A DNA stretch of 64,000 bases from Anaerolineales bacterium (GTDB lineage: Bacteria; Chloroflexota; Anaerolineae; Anaerolineales; UBA11579): assembly GCA_021463845.1 (NCBI GenBank), contig JAJTXV010000007.1:1-64000 (forward strand), read 5' to 3'. Position numbers and translations under genes: made by a program. The notes beneath the pieces are model-generated. The model saw nothing but the letters and a program-made list of their open reading frames with translations. It had not been told where the DNA came from and did no database searches. Below are positions 1 through 7,133 of the stretch, one piece after another. The first letter of the stretch is position 1, and every line of letters starts with the position of its first letter.

Positions 1-1
1 C

Positions 2-1021
2 ACTGGCCGCTATACGCTGGACCAGATATGCGAAGAACTCACCCAGCGCGGCTACACAACCTACAGCGGCCGTCCCTGGGCCTGGAATGACCCTAAAACG
101 GGCCGCAGGGAATATGCGGCCAACCGCCTGCACAAAATCCTGCACAACCCGTTCTATGCAGGCTGGGTCACTTCAAAGCGTTTTGGGATCGTCGCTGGTG
201 AAGTTCGAGGCTCCTGGGAGGCAATTATCACGCCCAACCAATTCCAGAAGGGCGTAGATATTCTCAGGAAGAACGGCTCCGAGAAATCCTACGAGCGCAA
301 GAACTTCTACCTGCTGCGTGGCCTACTCTGGGCAGAAGTCGGTGGTGAACGCTACAAGTTGCACGGCTCCACACCGAGCGGGCGTTCACAGAGCTACTCC
401 TACTACATCACCCATGCCAAGCCAGGCGGCACCAGCCTGCACATCCCTTCCAAGCTGGTGGATGGGCAGATGGTGGATTTGCTGCAAGGCATTGAAATAG
501 ACGCGGACTTGATTCCAGAAATCCGCAAGATCTATGTTCAAGAAGTCCAGCAGTTCACCAACCAGGATAGGGACAAGCAGGTGGCCGACATGCGCCAGCG
601 GCTGTCTCAGCTCAAAGAGGAAGAGGCGCGGCTGGGTCGCTTGCTTATCACAGGCAAGATCACGGAAGAAGCCTATGACCAGCTGCGCCTGGAATGGCAG
701 GAAAAGCTGCGGAATGTAGAGCTTGGTTTGGCAGAGATGGAGCGGGATGCCAAGGTTCACCTTGACGATCTGGACTTGGCCATTGGGCTGCTAAGGGAGT
801 TGGTGGATTACTACTTCTGGCTGGAGGACAAGCAGAAGAGCACCTTGCTTCAAATTCTGTTCAAGCGGCTGATAGTTGACGAGAAGGGCCGCCTGGTAGA
901 CTATGAGTTGAACTCGCCTTTCGTGTATCTGCGCTCCCTGGCTGACCGTTTCGGGCCGCCCTCGGAGCCTTCAAGCGGTTCGGTACAAGTCCGCGAAGGG
1001 GCACAAATATGCAGCGCCTGA
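2..1021 (+). CDS. Large serine recombinase, C-terminal part (5' end outside window)
   Basis: The reading frame is open from the left edge, so the start and the catalytic resolvase domain lie upstream. The first ~90 visible residues match the 'recombinase' DNA-binding domain of large serine integrases (TLDQICEELTQRGY, then AANRLHKILHNPFYAGWV). A long charged coiled coil follows (about residues 180-280 of the visible part), as in phage and mobile-element integrases. Between them the usual zinc ribbon (LLxCxxCG ... YYxC) is present in outline, but its cysteines are absent (LLRGLLWAEVGGERYKLHG). The family catalyses site-specific integration or excision. It probably marks the edge of an integrated element extending to the left. 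The family call is firm; activity is unknown. Confidence 0.85.
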   Translation, partial: TGRYTLDQICEELTQRGYTTYSGRPWAWNDPKTGRREYAANRLHKILHNPFYAGWVTSKRFGIVAGEVRGSWEAIITPNQFQKGVDILRKNGSEKSYERKNFYLLRGLLWAEVGGERYKLHGSTPSGRSQSYSYYITHAKPGGTSLHIPSKLVDGQMVDLLQGIEIDADLIPEIRKIYVQEVQQFTNQDRDKQVADMRQRLSQLKEEEARLGRLLITGKITEEAYDQLRLEWQEKLRNVELGLAEMERDAKVHLDDLDLAIGLLRELVDYYFWLEDKQKSTLLQILFKRLIVDEKGRLVDYELNSPFVYLRSLADRFGPPSEPSSGSVQVREGAQICSA

Positions 1022-1127
1022 CGGCGCTGCGCCTAGGAGTCTCTACTCGGCTGCGCCTGTACAAACTCCACATGTGGCTGAGGCTGTGGCAGCAAATGTC
1101 ATAACATTAGAACCACCTTTGAAACCC

Positions 1128-1155
1128 TTGACACAAGTTTCACAAACGCTATAAT
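1128..1155 (+). promoter_or_regulatory. Consensus promoter for the molybdopterin oxidoreductase
   Basis: A perfect -35 (TTGACA, 1128-1133) and a perfect -10 (TATAAT, 1150-1155) are separated by 16 bp. The predicted transcription start is about 1162-1163, exactly at the foot of a long hairpin. The segment 1128-1145 also reads TTGACACAAGTTTCACAA, matching the Rex operator consensus TTGTGAAnnnnTTCACAA at 11 of 14 positions, with a perfect right half-site lying between -35 and -10. Confidence 0.8.
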
Positions 1156-1162
1156 CCCAATT

Positions 1163-1201
1163 GACGAGCGTCCGGGTGCCCCCCTCACCTGGGCGCTTGT
1201 C
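1163..1201 (+). promoter_or_regulatory. 5'-terminal stem-loop in the leader of the molybdoenzyme mRNA
   Basis: Arms 1163-1178 and 1186-1201 form an uninterrupted 16-bp stem in RNA with a 7-nt C-rich loop. Three of the 16 pairs are G-U wobbles, so the symmetry is better in RNA than in DNA. No T-run follows, so it is not an intrinsic terminator. Given the promoter position, the stem would occupy the very 5' end of the transcript, which is typical of an mRNA-stabilising hairpin or a protein-binding element. Confidence 0.65.
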
Positions 1202-1272
1202 ATTTAAAGTGCCACCTATTGCTCATAGGCGTATCAGGCCAAGGCTCCTATAATTTTTCAGCAGGAGTTGAA

Positions 1273-2910
1273 ATGCAAACATCACAAGACAGATCTGTAG
1301 TCTGGGCCGGCGCGGTACTTGGCGCCCTTGCTACCGCCGCGCTGGCAGGTGTGCTCGCCTTGGGCGAACCGCTGCTCGGCACGCCTTTCCTCCCCTTTGA
1401 CATCTTCGACGTTATGGCGCGGGTGCTGCCCGGCGCGCTGATCCGCTTCGTCATCGAGAACATGGTGGCGGTCATTCAATTCCTGCAGCGCTTTCTGCCG
1501 GTGGGGGATACCTCCACCGCGGCCAAGTTGGCCGAGCAGGCCATTGCCGCGCTGCAATTCATTGCTGCCGGCGCTGTGTTTGGCGCACTGCTGGCCTGGC
1601 TGCAGCGCAAGGGCAGCAGCATCCAAACCTATGGGCTGGTTGGCGGGCTTTTGTTGCTGGCCTTCACGCTGATGGTGCATGCCCAGCTGGGCATTGCGGC
1701 CGGCTTGGGCAGCCTGGCACTAGCCGTGTTGTACCTGGCCTGGGGTGCTGGCATCGCCAGGCTGGTGCAAGCATACGCCACGCGTCCGCAGGAAGCAGTT
1801 GCCCCGCAACTGTCGCGCCGTCAATTCCTCGCCGTCAGCGGCGCGGGCCTGGCCGTGACCGCTTTGGGTGCGTGGGGCGCCAGCCGCCTGTTCGGCGGGC
1901 AGGCCATGCCGCCGCGTACGGACAGCACTCCCGTGCCCGTAAGCGAGGATGACCCGTTTGGCGCCCGGCTCACGGGCGGGCCAGCCCAGTCCCCCTCGCC
2001 AGAGGAGCTGGCGGCGCGGCCTGCGCCGGTACGCGGCACGCGGCCTGAGCTTACCGCCAATGACGACTTCTACCGCATTGATATCAACACCCGCCCACCG
2101 CAGCTCGATGGGGATGCCTGGCGTCTTCAACTGGGCGGCCTGGTGGATACTCCACTGGAGTTCACCCTGGATGAGCTGCGCGCCTTGCCATCCCAGACAC
2201 AAATTCTCACCATGCAATGCATTTCAAACACAGTCGGCGGTGACCTGACCAGTTCTTCGCGCTGGACGGGTGTGCGTTTCAAAGACGTGCTCGCCATGGC
2301 CGGCGTGCAGGCGCAGGCCGCAGGCGCCTACATCACCTCGGCCGATGGCTTCTACGAATTTGTCACGATGCAAGACATCGAGGATGAGCGTACGCTGCTG
2401 GTGTACGCCATGAATGATGAACCGCTGCCTTATGAGCATGGCTTTCCGCTGCGCATTTACATCCCCAACCGCTATGGCATGAAGCAGCCCAAGTGGATCC
2501 AATGGATCGAGCTGGTGGCCGAGCGCGTGGATGGCTATTGGGTCGAGCGCGGTTGGGACCGCGAAGCCTTTGCCCACACTGTGTCGGTCATTGACACCGT
2601 AGTGGTGGACCCGGACGTGGGTGAGACCGGCCAGGCCACCTGCGGCGGCATCGCCTGGGCGGGCACGCGCGGCATCAGCCGCGTGGAAGTGAAGGTGGAC
2701 GAGGCGGATTGGCAGCCAGCCGAGCTGATCACACCTCCGCTCAGCCAACTGAGCTGGATCCTATGGAAATTTAGTTTTCCATACGTGATGGGCCGCCGCG
2801 TGCTGCAAGTGCGTGCTTATGACAGCGCCGGCCAGCCGCAGGAGACCCGCAATGCGCCGCCGGCGCCCAGCGGCGCCACGGGCATTCACCAGGTAGTGGT
2901 GACGATATAA
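1273..2910 (+). CDS. Membrane-anchored molybdopterin-dependent oxidoreductase (sulfite oxidase/MsrP-like fold)
   Basis: The 545-residue protein has four predicted N-terminal membrane segments (within residues ~10-170). A twin-arginine motif SRRQFL (Arg182-Arg183) then precedes a fifth hydrophobic stretch, and the C-terminal ~330 residues form a sulfite-oxidase-type molybdopterin domain. Cys316 (TMQCISN) is the expected molybdenum ligand. The last ~100 residues fit the Ig-like dimerisation domain. The start at 1273 is chosen for AGGAG at 1263-1267; an upstream TTG at 1219 has no support. The catalytic part should face outside. Substrate is unknown; the family acts on sulfite or oxidised sulfur compounds. 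An internal rather than N-terminal Tat motif is unusual. moaA, needed for the cofactor, lies 4 kb away. Confidence 0.85.
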   Translation: MQTSQDRSVVWAGAVLGALATAALAGVLALGEPLLGTPFLPFDIFDVMARVLPGALIRFVIENMVAVIQFLQRFLPVGDTSTAAKLAEQAIAALQFIAAGAVFGALLAWLQRKGSSIQTYGLVGGLLLLAFTLMVHAQLGIAAGLGSLALAVLYLAWGAGIARLVQAYATRPQEAVAPQLSRRQFLAVSGAGLAVTALGAWGASRLFGGQAMPPRTDSTPVPVSEDDPFGARLTGGPAQSPSPEELAARPAPVRGTRPELTANDDFYRIDINTRPPQLDGDAWRLQLGGLVDTPLEFTLDELRALPSQTQILTMQCISNTVGGDLTSSSRWTGVRFKDVLAMAGVQAQAAGAYITSADGFYEFVTMQDIEDERTLLVYAMNDEPLPYEHGFPLRIYIPNRYGMKQPKWIQWIELVAERVDGYWVERGWDREAFAHTVSVIDTVVVDPDVGETGQATCGGIAWAGTRGISRVEVKVDEADWQPAELITPPLSQLSWILWKFSFPYVMGRRVLQVRAYDSAGQPQETRNAPPAPSGATGIHQVVVTI

Positions 2911-2911
2911 C

Positions 2912-2943
2912 AAAAAAAGGCCTCCCATTAGGAGGCCTTTTTT
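2912..2943. terminator. Bidirectional intrinsic terminator
   Basis: GGCCTCC and GGAGGCC form a stem with loop CATTA, flanked by an A-run on the left and a T-run on the right. It serves both the oxidoreductase (plus) and the lipoprotein (minus), which converge here. Confidence 0.93.
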
Positions 2944-2959
2944 CTTCTCAGCAATTAGC

Positions 2960-3367
2960 TTACTGAACCTGGAAATTGAGAGTGGTCTCCAGCTCGCCGT
3001 TCAGGTAGAGATCTACCTTATAGGCGCCGTTGGGCCACAGCATGCCGGTGTTGGCCAGGTCAAAGGTCAGAATGGCGTCGCCGCTTTGGATGCTGACTTC
3101 ATCGATCAGCGTGTTGGCAGCTTCCCCGTCTACATTCACCGCCGTCCACACGGCGCGCACCTCAGTGCTGTCGGACGCGTTGGCCAGGTCCACAATGGCG
3201 TAGAACACATCCTCCGGGCCGTAAACGGTGGTGGCTTGCGTGCCAGCCGAGTCGAAGGCCATGTAGGCCTGCTCGAAGTTGGCCGTGCTGGCGCTGAAGC
3301 CGCAGGCCAGGGCGGTGACTGCCAGAACTGCTAGTACCAGCAAAACTTTGAAATTGACGTTCTTCAT
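2960..3367 (-). CDS. Small secreted lipoprotein, function unknown
   Basis: The 135-residue protein has a lysine-containing n-region, a hydrophobic core and a lipobox ending TALAC near residue 22, so it should be lipid-anchored outside the cytoplasmic membrane. The rest is rich in beta-prone, acidic segments, with a C-terminal stretch (GAYKVDLYLNGE) typical of small Ig-like sandwich domains. AGGAG precedes the ATG. It is the last gene of the moaA-fabI run, 53 nt after the bactofilin gene, and ends at the shared terminator. No specific function can be assigned. Confidence 0.8.
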   Translation of the reverse strand: MKNVNFKVLLVLAVLAVTALACGFSASTANFEQAYMAFDSAGTQATTVYGPEDVFYAIVDLANASDSTEVRAVWTAVNVDGEAANTLIDEVSIQSGDAILTFDLANTGMLWPNGAYKVDLYLNGELETTLNFQVQ

Positions 3368-3420
3368 CTTTCTCCTAAAGTACAGTGTTGCACAAGTTAA
3401 CTGATTTTAGTCCAATCTTG

Positions 3421-3864
3421 TTACTTGCTGGCAGCATTGTCTGCTTCGGCATCCACTTCTGGCGCGGGCGGTGGAGTGAGTTCCAGCTCAACCGAGCCTT
3501 CCATCTGAATTTGGCCGCGCAGAAAGGCGCCTTCTTCTGTGGACATGGAGACAGTGGTCACATCGCCCCAGACGCGCCCGGTCGAACGGATCTCGACCTT
3601 CTCGGCCAGGATGTCGCCGCGCATCGCGCCAGCCACAATGACATAGCGGGCGCGCAGCTGCTGGCAGGTGACCCGGCCGGTCTGGCCAATGACCAGCAGG
3701 CCATCCAGCTCGATCTCGCCTTCAAAAGCGCCTTCCACGCGCACGCCGCCGCTGCCGGTCAGTTTGCCGCGCAGGTTGATGCCGTCCGCCACCACCGAAG
3801 TGATGCGTTCGGTGGGCGGCGGGGCGGCCTGCTGTTTGGAGACGCTGGCTTTGCGGCGAAACAT
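3421..3864 (-). CDS. Bactofilin-family polymer-forming protein
   Basis: The 147-residue protein has a disordered N-terminus, then the bactofilin beta-helix core beginning ITSVVADGINLRGKL and continuing through repeated short hydrophobic strands (GGVRVEGAFEGEIE, GLLVIGQTGRV). The C-terminus is acidic and disordered. Bactofilins self-assemble without nucleotide into filaments that position envelope-synthesis proteins. The ATG overlaps the fabI stop by one base (TGATG), so translation is probably coupled. Pairing with a fatty-acid gene and a lipoprotein suggests an envelope-related transcription unit, which is inference. Confidence 0.88.
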   Translation of the reverse strand: MFRRKASVSKQQAAPPPTERITSVVADGINLRGKLTGSGGVRVEGAFEGEIELDGLLVIGQTGRVTCQQLRARYVIVAGAMRGDILAEKVEIRSTGRVWGDVTTVSMSTEEGAFLRGQIQMEGSVELELTPPPAPEVDAEADNAASK

Positions 3865-4667
3865 CAGGCGGCAGGCGCCCCTTCTTCGCTGCTGCTGTCG
3901 GCGATGCCTACCGTGTTGAAGCCCGAGTCGACATACATGATCTCGCCGGTGATGCGCTTGGAATGGTCAGACGCAAAGAACAGGGCGGCATTGCCGACAT
4001 CTTCAATCGTCACGTTCTCGCGCAGGGGGGCGGCTTCGGCAAATTTGTTGTACAGACCCTTGAAACCGGATACGCCGGAGGCGGCCAGGGTGCGGATGGG
4101 GCCGGCCGAGATGGCATTCACGCGGATCTTGCGCGGGCCAAAATCACGGGCCAAATAGCGCACCGAGGACTCCAGAGCAGCCTTGGCCACACCCATCACG
4201 TTGTAGCTGGGCACAGCCTTTTGGGAGCCGTAGTAGGTCATGGTCATAAGGGAGGCCCACTCCGGCAGATAAGGCTCAAACGCGCCAGCTAGGGCAGTGA
4301 AGGAATACACGCTGATGTCCATGGCGGTGTGGAAGCCAGCCCGGGTGGTGTTGTAGTACGGGCCGCTCAACTCCTCGCGGTTGGCGAAGGCCACCGCGTG
4401 CACCAAGATGTCGATCTTGCCGTAGACCTTGTGAGCCTTTTCGGCCACACTGGCAATATCCTCATCCTTGGTGACATCGCACGATTCGATGAATTTGCTG
4501 TTGATGGACTGGCCCAGGGGCTCGGCGCGCTTTTTGAGCACATCGCCGGCGTAGCTGATGCCCACGTCGGCCCCATGCTCGTGCAGCGCCTTGGCCACGC
4601 CCCAGGCGATCGAGCGCTCGTTGGCGACCCCAAAAATAAGGGCGGTCTTTCCTTGCAGTAAGCTCAT
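3864..4667 (-). CDS. fabI: Enoyl-[acyl-carrier-protein] reductase (NADH), FabI type
   Basis: The 267-residue short-chain dehydrogenase catalyses the last step of each fatty-acid elongation cycle, reducing trans-2-enoyl-ACP. The FabI form of the dinucleotide motif is present (GVANERSIAWGVAKAL), as are the catalytic Tyr155 and Lys162 in SYNVMGVAKAALE and the RVNAISAGPIRTLAA segment. Length is normal for the family. The start overlaps the preceding glycosylase stop (ATGA) and the stop overlaps the bactofilin start, so the three are likely co-translated. Confidence 0.95.
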   Translation of the reverse strand: MSLLQGKTALIFGVANERSIAWGVAKALHEHGADVGISYAGDVLKKRAEPLGQSINSKFIESCDVTKDEDIASVAEKAHKVYGKIDILVHAVAFANREELSGPYYNTTRAGFHTAMDISVYSFTALAGAFEPYLPEWASLMTMTYYGSQKAVPSYNVMGVAKAALESSVRYLARDFGPRKIRVNAISAGPIRTLAASGVSGFKGLYNKFAEAAPLRENVTIEDVGNAALFFASDHSKRITGEIMYVDSGFNTVGIADSSSEEGAPAA

Positions 4668-5308
4668 GTTCTCTCCTCTTTGTTTATCGGCATATCTGCC
4701 AATGACAAATTTGCCATTGGCAAATTTGTCATATATCGCCAGGGTTTGCTCAGCCAGGGTTCGGGCGTGGCGCCCAGGCCCACTCGGGGGCCGGTGCGCA
4801 CATCCCGGTCTGCCACGGCGGGGCCGCGCTCAATAAAGATTATAGCCTTCGGGTCTGTGAGGCTTAGGTAGTTGTGCTTGCCTGTGATGCCGAAGGCCTG
4901 AGCCAGCTTGCCGGGGCCGTTGGTCCACAGCGGGGCAGGGCGGCCTTTGCGCCGCCTGGCAATGAGTTCTAACCCCTCAAGGGGCTGTACGGCGCGTATA
5001 AGTACCGCGTGCGGCGTACCCTCGGCCTCAGTAACGATGTTCAGCATCCAGTGGTTTCCGTAGGTGAAGTAGACATAGGCCACGCCCGGCGGCCCGAACA
5101 TCACATCCGTGCGCTTGGTGCGCCCGGCGCGGGCATGGCAAGCCAGGTCTTCCTGCCCACAGTAGGCTTCGGTCTCGGTGATCAGGCCGGCAATACGGCG
5201 TTCGCGCCCGTTGATGCGCTGGATGTGCACCAGACGCTGGCCCAATAGGCCGCGGGCCACCGCCAGCGTAGATTGCTTGTAGAAGGCGCGCGAGAGGCGG
5301 GCAGCCAT
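4664..5308 (-). CDS. DNA-3-methyladenine glycosylase (AAG/MPG family)
   Basis: The 214-residue base-excision repair enzyme removes alkylated purines. Family hallmarks are the N-terminal ARGLLGQRL, ETEAYCGQEDLACHA (containing the catalytic Glu), GVAYVYFTYGNHWMLNIV and the TNGPGKLAQAFGI loop. AAG proteins usually end shortly after the PW(R/K) motif; here PWRYM is followed by ~20 extra residues encoded by a 14-bp inverted repeat (4702-4732). It starts 3 nt after the HAD gene stop and overlaps fabI by 4 nt. Confidence 0.93.
   Translation of the reverse strand: MAARLSRAFYKQSTLAVARGLLGQRLVHIQRINGRERRIAGLITETEAYCGQEDLACHARAGRTKRTDVMFGPPGVAYVYFTYGNHWMLNIVTEAEGTPHAVLIRAVQPLEGLELIARRRKGRPAPLWTNGPGKLAQAFGITGKHNYLSLTDPKAIIFIERGPAVADRDVRTGPRVGLGATPEPWLSKPWRYMTNLPMANLSLADMPINKEERT
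4702..4732. repeat. Perfect 14-bp inverted repeat in the 3' end of the glycosylase gene
   Basis: ATGACAAATTTGCC and its exact reverse complement are separated by ATT. It lies in frame in the C-terminal extension of the glycosylase, ~35 nt upstream of the fabI start. In the mRNA it would be a stable hairpin just before the fabI ribosome-binding region. It is much more AT-rich than its surroundings. Confidence 0.85.
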
Positions 5309-5311
5309 GGT

Positions 5312-6064
5312 TTAGGCGGCTGTGGCCAGCGGCCCGGGCAGCAGGTCAAGCAGATCTGCGATGGCAGTGATCTGCTCAGTGTCTGGGTTTTCGTACAGGC
5401 CATTCCAGTTGAGCAGCAGGCACTGCAAGCCGGCGCCGCGCGCGCCCAGCACATCGGCATAGTAGTTGTCGCCTACATACAGCACGCTGTCCTTGTTCAC
5501 GCCCAGAAACTCGATCATGCGCAGAAAGATCTGTTTGTCCGGCTTGTAGGCGCCTAGCTGGCTGGCCGCCAGAAAGAAATCCATGTGCAGGTCCAGGGCA
5601 ATGCTGTTCATCTCGGCATGCACCGGCTTGGGGCGGTTGGTGAGCAGGCCCACGCGGTAGCCGCGCTGGCGCAGGCTGGCGAGTGCAGCCCGGGTTTCAG
5701 GCAGCACATGGCTGACCGGCGAGTAGTTCTCGCGCATGTATTCATGCACCTGGGCCGCGTACTGCTGGGCTTGCTGCTCATCAAAGCCCAGCGAGAGCAG
5801 ACTGCGCACGCCGTAATTCACCCAGAACTCCCGGGTGCCTTCTTTATAGGCGGTGATGTCGGTTTTTAGATCTTCTGAGCTAGCCCAGTACTGGTGCTCC
5901 CACAGCTGGCCGGCGCGGCGCTCCTCGGGCGTCAGCGGGCGGCCGCGCAGGGTCTCTGCAAAGTCCGATATGAACGCGTGTGCGTGCGGCTCGTTGTAGC
6001 GCAGCGTGTCGTCAAGATCGAAGACGATGGTGCGGATGGGCTGGGGGTCGAGCGGCTTAACCAC
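5312..6064 (-). CDS. HAD-superfamily hydrolase
   Basis: The ~250-residue protein shows motif I DLDDTL near the N-terminus, motif II in LLTNRPKP, and motif III/IV in GAYKPDKQIF ... VLYVGDNYYADVLGARGAG. A helical cap lies between motifs I and II, as in HAD subfamily IA phosphatases. The substrate cannot be predicted. The frame runs open far into moaA, but homology begins at the Asp motif. I take GTG at 6064 (TTG at 6067 is equally possible), which overlaps the moaA stop and implies coupling. GGAG of the moaA 3' end lies 10-13 nt upstream. Confidence 0.88.
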   Translation of the reverse strand: MVKPLDPQPIRTIVFDLDDTLRYNEPHAHAFISDFAETLRGRPLTPEERRAGQLWEHQYWASSEDLKTDITAYKEGTREFWVNYGVRSLLSLGFDEQQAQQYAAQVHEYMRENYSPVSHVLPETRAALASLRQRGYRVGLLTNRPKPVHAEMNSIALDLHMDFFLAASQLGAYKPDKQIFLRMIEFLGVNKDSVLYVGDNYYADVLGARGAGLQCLLLNWNGLYENPDTEQITAIADLLDLLPGPLATAA

Positions 6065-7067
6065 CAATGTAAGACATCTCCACTTTGGGCAGGGCAGCTG
6101 TGTTGGCCGAACGTAGTTCTGAATAGCGGTCAGCGCGTTTTTGCCACACCGCCGCGATCGCCGCCTGCACGGCGGCGTCATCCGCCCCGCGGCGCACCAG
6201 GCCGCGCAGGTCTGCGCCGCCCAGCGCGAACAGGCAGGTGAACAGCCGCCCGTCGGCAGAAATGCGGGCGCGGCTGCAATCACCGCAGAACGGCTGCGAT
6301 ACCGAGGCAATGATGCCAAGCTCGCCGCTGCCGTCAGCATAGCGGTAGCGCTCGGCCACTTCGCCGCGGTAGTTGGCCTCCAGCGGCTCCAGTGGCAGCT
6401 CAGCGCTGATGATGTCAACCATCTGGCGGGCGGTCAGCACATCGTCCATGCGCCAGCCGTTGCTGTGGCCCACATCCATGTACTCGATCAGGCGCAGAAT
6501 GTGGCCGTGCTGGCGAAAATACCGCGCCATAGGCAGGATCGCATGCTCGTTGACGCCGCGCTTGACCACCATGTTGACTTTCACCGGGGCAAAACCGGCG
6601 CGGGCGCTCTCGGCGATCCACTCCAGTACCCGCTCAACTGGGAAGTCGACATCGTTCATACGCTTGAAGGTCTCGTCATCCAGCGCGTCCAGGCTCACCG
6701 TCATGCGCTTCAGGCCGGCTGCTTTCAGGCTGTGCACGCGCTCCAGCGGGAAGGAGCCATTCGTGGTCAGGGCAATGTCCTGTACGCCGGGCAGCGCCGC
6801 CAGCCGGGCGATCAGGCTCTCCAGGTCTTTGCGCATCAGCGGCTCGCCGCCCGTCAGGCGCACCTTGCGCACCCCCAGCGCCACAAAGGCGCGGGTCACC
6901 TGCTCGATCTCGTCGAAACTAAGCAGCTGCTCCTGCGGCAGGAACTGGTACTGCTTGCCAAAGACCTCTTTGGGCATGCAGTAGGTGCAGCGAAAGTTGC
7001 AGCGATCAGTGACAGAGATGCGCAGGTCGTGCAGAGGGCGGGCTAGAGTGTCTACCAGTGTGATCAT
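6057..7067 (-). CDS. moaA: GTP 3',8-cyclase MoaA (molybdenum cofactor biosynthesis)
   Basis: The 336-residue radical-SAM enzyme performs the first step of molybdenum cofactor synthesis. The N-terminal cluster motif is Cys23-x3-Cys27-x2-Cys30 (CNFRCTYC). The C-terminal 4Fe-4S motif is FCGDCSRARISADGRLFTC, and the protein ends with the conserved Gly-Gly (SYIGG) needed for activity. Radical-SAM landmarks LTGGEPLMR and TTNGS are intact. The start is fixed by family alignment (LVDTLARPLHDLRISVTDRC). No Shine-Dalgarno precedes it: the T-tail of a terminator-like hairpin runs into the ATG. The product feeds the molybdoenzyme at 1273-2910. Confidence 0.96.
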   Translation of the reverse strand: MITLVDTLARPLHDLRISVTDRCNFRCTYCMPKEVFGKQYQFLPQEQLLSFDEIEQVTRAFVALGVRKVRLTGGEPLMRKDLESLIARLAALPGVQDIALTTNGSFPLERVHSLKAAGLKRMTVSLDALDDETFKRMNDVDFPVERVLEWIAESARAGFAPVKVNMVVKRGVNEHAILPMARYFRQHGHILRLIEYMDVGHSNGWRMDDVLTARQMVDIISAELPLEPLEANYRGEVAERYRYADGSGELGIIASVSQPFCGDCSRARISADGRLFTCLFALGGADLRGLVRRGADDAAVQAAIAAVWQKRADRYSELRSANTAALPKVEMSYIGG

Positions 7068-7069
7068 AA

Positions 7070-7098
7070 TAAAAGAGGCGTAGCAAGCACTACGCCTC
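7070..7098 (-). terminator. Intrinsic terminator or attenuator directly before moaA
   Basis: GAGGCGTAG and CTACGCCTC (7075-7083 and 7090-7098) form a 9-bp stem with a 6-nt loop, followed on the minus strand by TTTTATT. It can terminate the upstream membrane-protein gene, but its tail abuts the moaA ATG (7067). A TATAAT on the minus strand at 7125-7120 would start a transcript upstream of the hairpin, so it may also lie in the moaA leader. Confidence 0.75.
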
Positions 7099-7133
7099 AG
7101 GTGTTGCTCACTTAACTTGATTATATCGCGGCG

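Noticed and set aside
5312-6418. Extended HAD hydrolase frame reaching into moaA
   Set aside because: The extra N-terminal ~118 residues overlap moaA in another frame and have no HAD character; the Asp motif starts right after the moaA stop.
2960-7067. Idea that bactofilin, fabI and moaA form a functional pathway
   Set aside because: The genes are coupled in translation but belong to unrelated processes; operon sharing alone does not show a joint system.
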